Assembly (NCBI RefSeq): GCF_012933445.1
Contig: NZ_JABBNC010000002.1
Coordinates: 310,001-374,000 of the forward strand
Direction: 5' to 3'
DNA from: Actinoplanes sp. TBRC 11911
Lineage (GTDB): Bacteria; Actinomycetota; Actinomycetes; Mycobacteriales; Micromonosporaceae
DNA length: 64,000 bases
The notes beneath the pieces were generated by a model. That model did not search any database and was not told the origin of the DNA. It saw only the letters and a program-made list of their open reading frames with translations. Positions 34,157-43,642 of the stretch are shown here, piece after piece. Every line of letters starts with the position of its first letter. Within the stretch, counting starts at the first letter, position 1. The position numbers were made by a program, and so were the translations under genes.

Positions 34157-37100
34157 GTGAACACGCCGGCCCCCTCTCTCCCCGCGGCACGCCGGCCTGC
34201 CTATCGCCTGGTCCGGCGTCCGTTGCCGGCCGCGCCGCCGCTTCTGGACGATCCCTTGCAGCGGTACGCGACGGAGCACGCCGACGGGCCTCTGCTGGTC
34301 GTCGGCGGTCCCGGCACGGGGAAGACCACGGTGCTGGTGGAGTCGGTTGCGGCCCGGATCGCCGCGGGGGTCGATCCGGAGCGCATCCTGGTGCTCACGT
34401 TCGGGCGGCGCGGCGCCGGGCTGCTGCGTGATCGCATCGAGGCGCGCATCTCGGCGGATCCCGGGCGGATCGTGCACGAGCCGCTGGTGCGGACCTTTCA
34501 CGCGTACGCCTTCGGCCTGCTCCGCCGATCCGCAGCCGAGCGAGGTGAGCCGTCGCCGCGGTTGCTCACCGGTCCCGAGCAAGACCTCATCATCCGCGAG
34601 TTGCTCGCCGTCACCGGTGACGGCGAGGAGCCGGACGAGATCGGCTGGCCCGAGGCGCTGCGGCCGGCGTTGCCCACCAGGGCGTTCGCCCAGCAGCTTC
34701 GCGACCTGATGCAGCGTGCCGCCGAGCGGGGCATCGGCCCGGTTCAGCTCGCCCGGCACGGTGAACAGCTCGGGCGTGACGACTGGCCGGCCGCCGCGCG
34801 CTTCCTCCGGCAGTACGTCGCGGTCCTCGCCCTGCGTGACGTGACGACACGGGGTTCCGCGGCCTACGACCCGGCCGAGCTGGTCCGGGCGGCCACCGGC
34901 CTGCTCGTCGACGACCCGGCGCTGCTGACGGCCGAGCGGCGCCGCCTCGACTATGTGTACGTTGACGAGCTGGCCGACACCGACCCGGCCCAGATCGAGC
35001 TGTTGTCGCTGGTCGCGGGCGGTGGGAAGCCGTTGGTGGCGTTCGGCGACCCGGATGCCTCGATCTACGGGTTCCGGGGCGCCGATCCGGGGGCGGTGTC
35101 GTCGTTCCCGGCCAAGTTCCGCACGGCGTCCGGTGCGGTGGCCGAGACCATCACGTTGCATACGAATTACCGGGCGGGCGCGTCGTTGCTGAGCTCGACG
35201 AGCCGGGTGGCGCGGCACATGCGCGGCCCGATCACGCACCGCCCGATGCATCCACCGGAAGATGAGCCCCACGTGCCGGCCGCCGACCCGCCGGTTGCCG
35301 ACGTGCCGGCCGCCCATGCGCCGGCCGCTGAGGCGGTGGTGCGCACGTTCCGGTCGGCGATCGCCGAGGCGGCCTATGTCGCGCATGCTCTTCGTGAGGC
35401 GCATCTGATCCAGGGGGTGCCCTGGTCGCGGATGGCGGTGCTGTTGCGGTCGACGTCGCTGCAGCTGCCGTCGCTGCAGCGGGCGCTGGCCGCCTCCGGG
35501 GTGCCGACCGTGACGCACTCGGAAGACCTGCCGCTGCACCTGCAACCCGCTGTCGCGCCGTTTTTGCTGCTCCTGCGATGCGCGCTCGATCCGGACGCGC
35601 TGAACGAGGAGGCCGCTGTCGCGCTGCTGCACTCGTCGCTCGGTGGCGCCGACCCGCTCGCCGAACGCAGGCTCCGGCAGGGGCTGCGGGCGCTGGCGCT
35701 GGCCGCGGGCGACCGGCGGCCGTCGGGCGAACTGCTGGTGGACGCGGTGCGTGATCCGGCCGGGCTGGACATGGTCGAACGACGATGGGCGGTCCCGGCG
35801 CAGACCGTGGCCCGGCTGCTCGCGACGGCGCGTGACGCGGCGGCCGAGCCGGGCGCCACCGCCGAGCAGGTCTTGTGGACGGTGTGGCGGGAGAGCGGGC
35901 TGGCCGACCGGTGGTATTCGATGAGCACCCGGTCCGGCCCGGCCATGGACGAGCCGGAGGTGGGTCGCGCCCGGCAGTGGCGGGCCGAGGCCGCCGATCG
36001 GGACCTCGACTCGATGGTGGTGCTGTTCGACGCGGCCGCCCGGTTCGTCGACCGGTTGCCCGGTGCCGGCCCGGCGGTCTTCCTCGATCATGTGCTCGGC
36101 CAGGATCTCCCGGCCGACTCGATCGCGCCGAGTGCCGACCGGGGCGAGGCGGTCCGGCTGCTCACCGCGCACGCGGCGAAGGGCCTCGAGTGGGACGTCG
36201 TGGTCATGGCCGGGGTGCAGGAGGGCGTCTGGCCCGACCTGCGGTTGCGCGGCAGCCTGCTCGGTTCGGAACGGCTGGTCGACTTCCTCGCCGGACGTGC
36301 GGCGTCCGGCCAGGCGGCGGTGGTCGGCGAGACGTCCGCCCTGCTCGACGAGGAGCGCCGGCTGTTCTACGTGGCCACGACCCGGGCGCGACGCCGGCTG
36401 ATCGTCACGGCGGTGGCCTCCGCGGGCGTGGGCGGCTCGGAGGGCGAGGAACAGCCGAGCCGTTTCCTGAGCGAGCTGGCCTTCCCCGATAACGGCCCGC
36501 CCGACGACGGGCCGCCGGATGCCGACCCGCCGCCGCCCGCCGACCCGCCGGAGCCGGATCCCGACGATCCGGGCCCACCCGAGCCCGACCCGTGGGACAC
36601 CGGCGCGGATCCCGCCGCGCCGGAAGCGACCGACGCCGAGGAGAGCGCGGACGCCGAGGATCAACACGCCGCGGACGGGACGCGCGACGGGGAGCTTGTC
36701 GTGGGGCGGCCGCCGCGTGCCCTCACCCTCGCGGCGCTCGTCGCCGAGCTGCGGACCGTCGTCGTCGGCCTCGACCAGACTCCCGCGCGGCGCCGGGCCG
36801 CCGCCGCCGAGCTGGCCCGGCTCGCCGCCGCGGGAGTGCCCGGCGCGCATCCGGACGACTGGTGGGGGCTGCGGCCACTCTCCGACGATCGGCCGCTCGT
36901 CGACGAGGGCGAGCCGGTCAAGGTCACCCCGTCCTCGATGGAGAGCGCCCTCCGCTGCAGCCTGCGCTGGCTGCTGGAACGCCACGGCGGCGCGGCCCCA
37001 CCCGGCCCGGCCCAGGGCGTCGGCAACCTGGTGCACGCGGCCGCCATGCTCGCCGAGGACGCCAACGCCGACCGCGAGCAGCTCGTCGAGTACGTGAGTG

Positions 37101-37678
37101 CCCGCTTCGACGCGATCGAGCTCGCCGCCCGCTGGATGGCCGGCCCCGAGCAGGACCGCGCCCAGGCCATGGTGGACAAGTTGCTGCGCTGGCTGGCCGT
37201 CAACCCGCGCCGGCTGCTCGCCATCGAGCACGAGTTCACCGTGCGGCTCGAGGACGAGACCCGGCCCATCCAGCTCACCGGCCGCGTCGACCGGCTGGAG
37301 ATCGACGACGCGGGCCGGCTCGTGGTCATCGACCTGAAGACCGGCAAGAGCACCACCGTGTCGGCCGCCGACGTCGAGGACCACGCCCAGCTCGCCGGCT
37401 ACCAGACGGCCGTCGAGGCGGGAGCGTTCGGCGAGGGGACGGAGAGCGGCGGCGCCGCCCTGGTGCAGCTCGGGCCGGGCAAGGACGCCAAGGAGCAGAT
37501 GCAACTGCCGCTGGCCGACGCCGCCGACCCGCAATGGGCGTACGCGATGGTCAGACGCACTGCCGAAACCATGGCCGCGGCGACCTTCACGGCCGTCGCC
37601 AACAACAAGTGCCGCGTCTGCCCGGTGCAGACGAGCTGCCCGATCTCCGGAAAGGGCCGCCAGGTAGTAGAGCAGTGA
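34157..37678 (+). CDS. adnA: AdnA-type helicase-nuclease subunit (UvrD-like motor plus RecB-like nuclease)
   Basis: 1173-aa subunit of the actinobacterial double-strand-break resection motor. N-terminal SF1 helicase: VVGGPGTGKTTVLVE (Walker A, about 50-62), YVDELADTDP (Walker B), FGDPDASIYGFRG, HTNYRAG, TAHAAKGLEWDVVVMAG and ATTRARRRL. C-terminal nuclease: CSLRWLLERHGG and CRVCPVQTSCP supply Fe-S cysteines; GRVDRLEIDDAGRLVVIDLKTGK and LAGYQTAV the catalytic acidic/lysine set. A Pro/Asp-rich linker (about 775-845) joins motor and nuclease. GTG start. The stop overlaps adnB (GTGA). Confidence 0.9.
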   Translation: MNTPAPSLPAARRPAYRLVRRPLPAAPPLLDDPLQRYATEHADGPLLVVGGPGTGKTTVLVESVAARIAAGVDPERILVLTFGRRGAGLLRDRIEARISADPGRIVHEPLVRTFHAYAFGLLRRSAAERGEPSPRLLTGPEQDLIIRELLAVTGDGEEPDEIGWPEALRPALPTRAFAQQLRDLMQRAAERGIGPVQLARHGEQLGRDDWPAAARFLRQYVAVLALRDVTTRGSAAYDPAELVRAATGLLVDDPALLTAERRRLDYVYVDELADTDPAQIELLSLVAGGGKPLVAFGDPDASIYGFRGADPGAVSSFPAKFRTASGAVAETITLHTNYRAGASLLSSTSRVARHMRGPITHRPMHPPEDEPHVPAADPPVADVPAAHAPAAEAVVRTFRSAIAEAAYVAHALREAHLIQGVPWSRMAVLLRSTSLQLPSLQRALAASGVPTVTHSEDLPLHLQPAVAPFLLLLRCALDPDALNEEAAVALLHSSLGGADPLAERRLRQGLRALALAAGDRRPSGELLVDAVRDPAGLDMVERRWAVPAQTVARLLATARDAAAEPGATAEQVLWTVWRESGLADRWYSMSTRSGPAMDEPEVGRARQWRAEAADRDLDSMVVLFDAAARFVDRLPGAGPAVFLDHVLGQDLPADSIAPSADRGEAVRLLTAHAAKGLEWDVVVMAGVQEGVWPDLRLRGSLLGSERLVDFLAGRAASGQAAVVGETSALLDEERRLFYVATTRARRRLIVTAVASAGVGGSEGEEQPSRFLSELAFPDNGPPDDGPPDADPPPPADPPEPDPDDPGPPEPDPWDTGADPAAPEATDAEESADAEDQHAADGTRDGELVVGRPPRALTLAALVAELRTVVVGLDQTPARRRAAAAELARLAAAGVPGAHPDDWWGLRPLSDDRPLVDEGEPVKVTPSSMESALRCSLRWLLERHGGAAPPGPAQGVGNLVHAAAMLAEDANADREQLVEYVSARFDAIELAARWMAGPEQDRAQAMVDKLLRWLAVNPRRLLAIEHEFTVRLEDETRPIQLTGRVDRLEIDDAGRLVVIDLKTGKSTTVSAADVEDHAQLAGYQTAVEAGAFGEGTESGGAALVQLGPGKDAKEQMQLPLADAADPQWAYAMVRRTAETMAAATFTAVANNKCRVCPVQTSCPISGKGRQVVEQ

Positions 37679-40600
37679 CCCAGCCCAGCCTCTTCACCGA
37701 CCAGCCCGCCCCCACCCGGCGGCGGGCCGACTCCGGGCCCCGCTACACACCGCGGGAGCTCGCCAAGATCTTGCGCCTGCCGCCGCCCACGGACGAGCAG
37801 GAAAAAATCATCTCGGCGCGGACCGAGCCGCTCCTGGTGGTCGCGGGCGCCGGCTCCGGCAAGACCGAGACGATGGCCGCGCGGGTCGTCTGGCTGGTCG
37901 CGAACCACTACGCGCGCCCGGACGAGATCCTCGGCCTCACCTTCACCCGCAAGGCCGCCGGCGAGCTCGCGCACCGCGTGCGCACCCGGCTCGGCCAGCT
38001 GATCCGCCACCTGGGCCGGGACGAAGCGTTCGCCGGCGAGGCCACCATCTCCACCTATCACGCGTACGCCGCGCGCGTCGTCACCGAGCACGGCCTGCGC
38101 GCCGGCTTCGAACCGTCGGCCCGGCTGCTCACCGAGGCCGCCCGCTGGCAGATCGTCGACTCGCTGGTCCGGTCGTACACGGGCGAGATGACCGGGGTCA
38201 ACCGCGCCCCGGGCACCGTCACCGACGACGTCCTGGCCCTGTCCGCCGAGCTGTCCGAGCACCTGGTCGGCCCGGACGATCTCGCCGCGTGGACCGGCCG
38301 GTTCTTCGCCGAGGTGCAGGAGCTGCCCGGCCGGGTCTACAAGGACGTCAACGACATGCTGGCCCGGCAGCGGCTGCGGCTCACCCTGCTGCCCCTGGTG
38401 CGCCTCTACGAGCAGCGCAAACTCGACCTGGAGGCGATGGACTTCGGCGACCAGATGGCCCGGGCGGCGCGGGTGAGCAGGGACCATCCCGAGGTCGGCG
38501 AGATCGAGCGCGGCCGCTTCAAGATCGTCCTGTTGGACGAGTATCAGGACACCAGCCACGCCCAGGTGACCATGTTGAACGAGTTGTTCGGCGGCGGTCA
38601 CCCGGTCACCGCGGTCGGCGACCCCTGCCAGTCGATCTACGGCTGGCGCGGCGCCTCGGCCGGCACCCTCGACCGGTTCCCGTCCGAGTTCATCCGGTCG
38701 GACGGCGGCGACGCCGGGGTGCTGGGCCTGACCAAGAGCTGGCGGAACCGTCCGGAGATCCTGCGCGTCGCCAACCGGCTGTCCGCGCCGCTGGGGGCGC
38801 GGGTCGCCCGGCTCGAGTCGGCCAGCCGGGTCGCCGGCAGCGTCGGCGGCCGTACCGTCGCGTGCGCGCTGCTCCCGACGTTCGCCGATGAGGCCGGCTG
38901 GATCGCCGACTCGATGCTCACCGCGTGGCGGATCGCGGCCGGCATGCTGGACACGCCCGCCGAGCAGATCCCGGTCGAGAAGCGACCCACCAGCGCGGTG
39001 CTGGTCCGGGTGCGCAGCCAGATCCCGGCGATCGAGGAGGCGCTGCGATCGCGTGGCCTCCCGGTCGAGGTGGTCGGCCTGGGCGGCCTCCTGGACACCC
39101 CGGAGGTACGCGACGTGGTCTGCACCCTGCGCGTGCTCGCCGACCCGACCGACGGCGCCTCGCTGTTGCGCCTGCTCACCGGCGCCCGCTGGCGGATCGG
39201 GCCGCGTGACCTGGTCGCCGTGCACCGCCGCGCCCGCGCGCTGGCGGCCGCTCGCTCGAAAGCCACCGGCCGCTCGAACGAACCGGAGGAGATCGTCGGG
39301 GACCGGCTCGACGACGCCACCCTGGTCGAGGCGATGGCCGACCTGGGTGCCCCGCAGCTTTACTCGATGGATGGCTTCGCGCGCCTACGGGCGTACAGCA
39401 GGGAATTGAGCGCTTTGCGGCAGCGCCTGGACCAACCGCTGCCCGATCTGATCGCCGACATCGAGCGGACGATCGGGCTGGACGTGGAGGTCGCGGTCCG
39501 TGGCTGGGCGGCCGGGGACGCCGGTCTCGCGCGCGGGCATCTGGACGCGCTCGGCGAGACCGCTTCGCGCTACGCGGCCGAGACCGACGCGGGCACGCTG
39601 GCCGGCTTCCTCGCCTTCCTGACCGCGGCCGAGGAGGAGGAACGCGGGCTGGAGCCGGGCCAGGTCGACGTGGTCGAGGGCGCGGTGCAGATCCTCACCG
39701 CGCACGCTGCGAAGGGCCTGGAATGGGACGTGGTGTCGGTGGCCGGGCTGAGCCGCGGCGTCTGGCCGGGTCAGGTCCGCAACAGCGACCACTACCTGAT
39801 GGGTGTCGGCGTGCTGCCGTTCCCGTTGCGCGGCGACTCGGCCGGGCTGCCCCGGCTCGATCTCGACCAGGCGCTCACCCAGAAGGACGTGGTGCAGGCG
39901 GTGGCCACGTTCGAGGGCGCCTGGCGCGAGCACGACGAGCGGGAGGAACGCCGCCTGGCGTACGTGGCGGTGACCCGGCCCCGGCGGCTGCTGCTGTGTT
40001 CGGGCTACTGGTGGGGCGAGGGGGTCAAGCGGTCGCGCGGCCCGTCGGTCTTCCTGAGCGAGATCCGCGCGACCTGCGACGAGGGCGCCGGCGTCGTGGA
40101 CGTGTGGACGCCGGAACCGGCCCCGGGCGCGGAGAACCCGTCGGCCGAAGTGGTGGTGGCGGCCGAGTGGCCGGCCGATCCGCTGGGCCTGCGTCGCCCG
40201 GCCATGCAGGTCGCGGCCGACCTGATCCGCCGGATGATCGCCGACCCGTCGGCGTCGGCGGCCGAGGCCTTCGCCGAGCTGGCGAGCGAGGACCCGGAGA
40301 TCGCGGTACGCGCGGGGCTGGCCGCCGACCTGGTCGGGATCCCGGCGGAACCCGATGATCCGGACGTCGAACGCTGGCGGCGCGAGGCGCAACTGCTGCT
40401 CGCCGAGCGCGACGAACGCGCCCAACGGGACGGCCCCCTCGAGGTGGCGCTTCCTGCCCATTTGTCGGTTTCGCAACTGGTGGTGCTGCGGCGCGATCCG
40501 CAGGCGCTGGCCCGCTCGCTGCGCCGGCCGCTACCCCAGCGACCCATGCCGTACGCCCGCCGGGGCACCGCGTTTCACGCCTGGCTGGAGCAGCGCTTCG

Positions 40601-41043
40601 GCTCGGTCCGCCTGATCGACATCGACGAGCTGCCCGGTGCCGCGGACGACGACGCGGCCGCCGACGAGGAGCTGGCCGCCCTGCAGGAGGCGTTCCTGAC
40701 CGGCGAGTGGGCGCAGCGCACCCCGGTCGAGGTGGAGGTTCCGTTCGCGACCACGATCGGCGGCGTAGTGGTGCGTGGCCGGATGGACGCGGTGTTCGCC
40801 GAGTCCGGCAACCGCTACGACGTGATCGACTGGAAGACCGGCCGCCGCCCGTCCGGACCGGACGCCGAGGCCGCCGCGGTGCAGCTCGCCGCGTACCGGG
40901 TGGCCTGGGCCGCGCTGGCCGGGGTGCCGGTCGAGCGGGTCCGGGCCGGCTTCCACTACGTCCGTGAGCAGGTCACCGTCCGCCCGGCCGACCTGCTGAG
41001 CGCCGACGAGCTGGCGGCGCTGGTGGAGCGTGTCCCGAGCTAG
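37675..41043 (+). CDS. adnB: AdnB-type helicase-nuclease subunit
   Basis: 1122-aa partner of AdnA. The helicase is complete: VVAGAGSGKTETMAARVV (about 55-70), LTFTRKAAGELAHRV, VLLDEYQDTSHAQ, VGDPCQSIYGWRG, TKSWRNRPEIL, LTAHAAKGLEWDVV and VAVTRPRRLLL. C-terminal RecB-type nuclease (about 985-1100) with GRMDAVFAE, YDVIDWKTGRRP and VQLAAYRVAW. The motor motifs are closer to consensus than in AdnA, in keeping with the report that AdnB is the leading motor in mycobacteria. GTG start inside the adnA stop. It ends 4 bp into a convergent gene. Confidence 0.92.
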   Translation: MTQPSLFTDQPAPTRRRADSGPRYTPRELAKILRLPPPTDEQEKIISARTEPLLVVAGAGSGKTETMAARVVWLVANHYARPDEILGLTFTRKAAGELAHRVRTRLGQLIRHLGRDEAFAGEATISTYHAYAARVVTEHGLRAGFEPSARLLTEAARWQIVDSLVRSYTGEMTGVNRAPGTVTDDVLALSAELSEHLVGPDDLAAWTGRFFAEVQELPGRVYKDVNDMLARQRLRLTLLPLVRLYEQRKLDLEAMDFGDQMARAARVSRDHPEVGEIERGRFKIVLLDEYQDTSHAQVTMLNELFGGGHPVTAVGDPCQSIYGWRGASAGTLDRFPSEFIRSDGGDAGVLGLTKSWRNRPEILRVANRLSAPLGARVARLESASRVAGSVGGRTVACALLPTFADEAGWIADSMLTAWRIAAGMLDTPAEQIPVEKRPTSAVLVRVRSQIPAIEEALRSRGLPVEVVGLGGLLDTPEVRDVVCTLRVLADPTDGASLLRLLTGARWRIGPRDLVAVHRRARALAAARSKATGRSNEPEEIVGDRLDDATLVEAMADLGAPQLYSMDGFARLRAYSRELSALRQRLDQPLPDLIADIERTIGLDVEVAVRGWAAGDAGLARGHLDALGETASRYAAETDAGTLAGFLAFLTAAEEEERGLEPGQVDVVEGAVQILTAHAAKGLEWDVVSVAGLSRGVWPGQVRNSDHYLMGVGVLPFPLRGDSAGLPRLDLDQALTQKDVVQAVATFEGAWREHDEREERRLAYVAVTRPRRLLLCSGYWWGEGVKRSRGPSVFLSEIRATCDEGAGVVDVWTPEPAPGAENPSAEVVVAAEWPADPLGLRRPAMQVAADLIRRMIADPSASAAEAFAELASEDPEIAVRAGLAADLVGIPAEPDDPDVERWRREAQLLLAERDERAQRDGPLEVALPAHLSVSQLVVLRRDPQALARSLRRPLPQRPMPYARRGTAFHAWLEQRFGSVRLIDIDELPGAADDDAAADEELAALQEAFLTGEWAQRTPVEVEVPFATTIGGVVVRGRMDAVFAESGNRYDVIDWKTGRRPSGPDAEAAAVQLAAYRVAWAALAGVPVERVRAGFHYVREQVTVRPADLLSADELAALVERVPS

Positions 41044-41468
41044 TCACCGACCCCGGCCGCGGCTAGCAGGTGCAGCAGCGCCGCGGCGTACGCGCTCTCC
41101 GCCGACGGGTCGGAGAATCGACGTTCCTCACCGAGCAGATCGATCAGGACCTGGTATTCGTCCGGTTCGCAGCGTAGCTCCCGGAATGTGCCGCCGAGGA
41201 GCTCTCGTAGCTGATCCTCCCGGGGCAACCAGATCGCCTCGTCCATCTCCAGATCGTCGAGCGCCCACTCGGTCGTGCCATTGAAACCGATCACCCGCCC
41301 CTCCGGCATCGCATGGACCTCGATCGTCATGTTGCTCAGGACGAACACCTCTTCATCGAGGTCTCTGTCGGGGATGGCAAAGCGGTCGCCCAGGGCAGGT
41401 TTCCAGGTCAGACCCGCTTCCTTGAGCCTCTGTGCCACTTCCGCGTCGATCACCTTCGGACCTCCCAC
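41040..41468 (-). CDS. Conserved actinobacterial protein, unknown function
   Basis: 142-aa soluble protein with a recognisable actinobacterial pattern (FVLSNMTIEVHAMPEGRVIG, FNGTTEWALDDLEMDEAIWL, PREDQLRELLGGTFREL). Relatives are sometimes labelled pilus assembly protein CpaE, which I regard as a mislabel because no receiver or ATPase motif is present. GTG start after a T/C-rich stretch; the exact start could be the GTG at 41453. Its promoter side faces the cold-shock gene. Confidence 0.75.
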   Translation of the reverse strand: MGGPKVIDAEVAQRLKEAGLTWKPALGDRFAIPDRDLDEEVFVLSNMTIEVHAMPEGRVIGFNGTTEWALDDLEMDEAIWLPREDQLRELLGGTFRELRCEPDEYQVLIDLLGEERRFSDPSAESAYAAALLHLLAAAGVGD

Positions 41469-41515
41469 ATCGTGCTACGCTCCCACCGTTGTTCGTTTGG
41501 TTCCCAAGTACTCAG

Positions 41516-41548
41516 GAGCGCCTGTGGTGAATTTTGCCTTAGGCGCTC
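41516..41548 (+). promoter_or_regulatory. Hairpin in the cold-shock gene leader
   Basis: Perfect 8-bp arms GAGCGCCT / AGGCGCTC with a 17-nt, AT-rich loop and a following CTTTG, about 130 nt upstream of the cspA ATG and within its 207-bp upstream gap. No plus-strand gene ends here, so a terminator function is unlikely unless the leader is transcribed; it may be a leader RNA structure. Confidence 0.4.
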
Positions 41549-41675
41549 TTTGTCGTAACCGGGCTGCTCCGGTCGGGCGATCAAGTACGGCGACACGAGA
41601 CTCGGGAAATTCGGGTCTTACCACCTCGCTTCCGTCCACAATGGTCGGGTGCGATCGACCGTCGAGGAGACGATC

Positions 41676-41882
41676 ATGGTTTACGGCACCGTGAAGTGGT
41701 TCAACGCGGACAAGGGCTTCGGATTCATCACCCCTGAGGACGGCGGTCCCGACGTCTTCGCGCACTTCTCCGCGATCCAGATGTCCGGCTACCGGACGCT
41801 CGAGGAGAACCAGCGGGTCGAGTTCGAGGTAACTCAAGGCCAGAAGGGCCCGCAGGCGGCCAACATCCGCGCCGCCAGCTAG
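41676..41882 (+). CDS. Cold-shock protein (CspA family)
   Basis: 68-aa single OB-fold RNA chaperone. [20 protein letters not shown] contains RNP-1, and DVFAHFSAI is RNP-2. The ATG at 41676 follows GAGGAGACGATC; an upstream ATG (41649) is less likely because it adds residues not found in the family. Monocistronic, with a terminator 10 bp downstream. Confidence 0.96.
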   Translation: MVYGTVKWFNADKGFGFITPEDGGPDVFAHFSAIQMSGYRTLEENQRVEFEVTQGQKGPQAANIRAAS

Positions 41883-41892
41883 TCCATCGAAG

Positions 41893-41928
41893 CAAGGGTC
41901 CCCCGGTCCACCGACCGAGGGACCCTTG
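41893..41928. terminator. Bidirectional terminator between cspA and plsC
   Basis: 15-bp arms CAAGGGTCCCCCGGT / ACCGAGGGACCCTTG (one mismatch) with a 6-nt loop lie 10 bp after cspA and 3 bp before the end of plsC on the other strand. Confidence 0.8.
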
Positions 41929-41931
41929 GCA

Positions 41932-42648
41932 TCAGATCGTTGCCGGGGTTGGGGGCAGCGGGGCTGTGCCGCCCAGGTGGGCCGGGAGCCACCAGCGGTC
42001 GTCGTTGGCCGCAGGCTTGTCGGGGTAGGCGCGCTGGACCGCGTCGAGCAGATCCTGCAGGCGCTTCTTGAGGGTCGCGGTGATGTCGTCGGGGGAGGTG
42101 CCCTTGGGCATCTCGATCGGCTCACCGATCTTGATGAACACCGGCACGTGCCGCTTGGTCAGATCTTTCTTGTGCCCCTTGGTCCAGAGCCGGTGCGGAC
42201 CCCACACCGCCATCGGGATCAGCGGCACCTTCGCCGTGCGCGCCAGCCGGGCCGCGCCGGACTTCAGTTCCTTCACCGTGAACGACTCGCTGATCGTCGC
42301 CTCCGGGAAGACGCCGACGACCTCACCGTTCTTCAGCGCCGTGGCGGCCTCGCGGAACGAGGCGGCCCCCGCGTCCCGGTTGACCGGGATGTGCCGCATG
42401 CCGCGCATCAGCGGCCCGCTGATCTTGTGGTCGAAGACCGACTGCTTGGCCATGAAGCGAACCAGCCGCTTGGCCGGCCGCGCGCCGAACCCGGCGAAGA
42501 TGAAGTCGAGATAGCTGACGTGATTGCTCGCCAGGACGGCACCCCCCGTCGTCGGAACGTGCTCGGCACCGTCGACGTGGATCTTCAGGTCGAGCACCCG
42601 GAACATCGTCTTGGCGAAGGCGATGACCGGGGGATACACGATTTCCAT
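41932..42648 (-). CDS. 1-acyl-glycerol-3-phosphate acyltransferase family protein
   Basis: 238-aa PlsC-type lysophospholipid acyltransferase. The catalytic H-x4-D is in ASNHVSYLDFIF, the substrate-binding FPEATIS matches the FPEGT block, and VPLIPMAVWG is the fourth block. I use ATG 42648 (MEIVYPPVIAFAKTMFRV); a GTG at 42681 is also in frame. Acyl donor and exact glycerolipid are not deducible. Confidence 0.87.
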   Translation of the reverse strand: MEIVYPPVIAFAKTMFRVLDLKIHVDGAEHVPTTGGAVLASNHVSYLDFIFAGFGARPAKRLVRFMAKQSVFDHKISGPLMRGMRHIPVNRDAGAASFREAATALKNGEVVGVFPEATISESFTVKELKSGAARLARTAKVPLIPMAVWGPHRLWTKGHKKDLTKRHVPVFIKIGEPIEMPKGTSPDDITATLKKRLQDLLDAVQRAYPDKPAANDDRWWLPAHLGGTAPLPPTPATI

Positions 42649-42754
42649 GGACCGACGGTAACGGAAGGGGCGGAAGGTCACCTAGACGGCATGCGGCGGA
42701 ATGGCGGTCTAACGCCGTAACGCGTTATTTCCCGCCGTAGTGTTCACTGGACTC

Positions 42755-43642
42755 ATGTCCGACCCGCGCGCCGAGACCTTCGGCCGGCAGCGTCCCGGTG
42801 GTGCGCTTTCGTCGGGCCTGGTCACGGGCACGGGCGTACCGCCGCAAGCGCCGCCGCCGGACGACCCGCCGCAGCCGCCCCCGCCCGATGGACCACGACG
42901 GCGCCGGCGTCAGATATTGATCTTCTCCGGTGTGGCCGGTGCGGTTCTCGCGATAGGTGTGACGGTAATCCTGGTTTTGGCGCTCTCCGGAACCGCGTCG
43001 CCGTTCGGGGAGAAGGTCGCCGCGCCCACCGACGTGCGTCCGCCGCTGGCGCAGGCGTGCCCGGCACCGACCGGGTCGCCGGATGCCGCACCCACCCAGG
43101 CGCCGCCCTCGCTGCCGCCGGCCACCGGTGCGCGCACTGTCGACCAGGAGGCCGGCATCTCGTACAAGGCATACCCGGCGCCGTGGGTCACCTGGAACGA
43201 GGTGTGGCGGGCCGGGACGCTCGAAGTCCCGTACAAGGTGGGCCAGCACTTCGTGACCGAGCAGTACAGCGGCGGCCTCTACCACGCGTCGATCCTGTCG
43301 GCCGCGGTGCCGGCCGCGGACAACGACGCGGTGACGCTGAACCTGGAGTGCGTGGGCCGGCAGGTGGCCGCGGACGTGCGCGCCGAGTATTACCCGCAGC
43401 CGAACACGTTGGACCGGATCCGCGACGAGCTGACCACGCTGGGCGGGCGTCCGGCCTACGTCAGCGAGTTCCGGCTGCACTTCCGGGCGCCCGGCCTGAT
43501 GGCCACCGACGAACTCTCCGCGGTGGCCATCATCGACGTCGGCAAACCCACGGCCGCCGTCCTGTACGTCTCGATCCCCGGCACCCACAAGCAATACGAC
43601 TACGTGGTCGACGACGTCCTCAAATCCGTCAGACCTCTTTGA
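42755..43642 (+). CDS. Membrane-anchored extracytoplasmic protein, unknown function
   Basis: 295-aa protein: a proline-rich cytoplasmic N-terminus (PPQAPPPDDPPQPPPPDGPR), one transmembrane helix (ILIFSGVAGAVLAIGVTVILVLAL) and an extracellular domain after a Pro/Ala-rich stalk. The external domain (about 130-295) has two Cys-containing strands (QACPAPTG, LECVGRQ) and a C-terminal beta pattern (LMATDELSAVAIIDVG, AAVLYVSIPGT). I do not recognise the family. The 3' end overlaps the ABC permease gene by 14 bp, converging. Confidence 0.8.
   Translation: MSDPRAETFGRQRPGGALSSGLVTGTGVPPQAPPPDDPPQPPPPDGPRRRRRQILIFSGVAGAVLAIGVTVILVLALSGTASPFGEKVAAPTDVRPPLAQACPAPTGSPDAAPTQAPPSLPPATGARTVDQEAGISYKAYPAPWVTWNEVWRAGTLEVPYKVGQHFVTEQYSGGLYHASILSAAVPAADNDAVTLNLECVGRQVAADVRAEYYPQPNTLDRIRDELTTLGGRPAYVSEFRLHFRAPGLMATDELSAVAIIDVGKPTAAVLYVSIPGTHKQYDYVVDDVLKSVRPL

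Noticed and set aside
32963..37534. A 1523-codon open frame on the minus strand across the LacI and adnA genes
   Set aside because: It is opposite to well-supported genes, has no family features, and consists of Arg/Gly/Pro/Val-rich sequence produced by reverse-strand reading of GC-rich codons.
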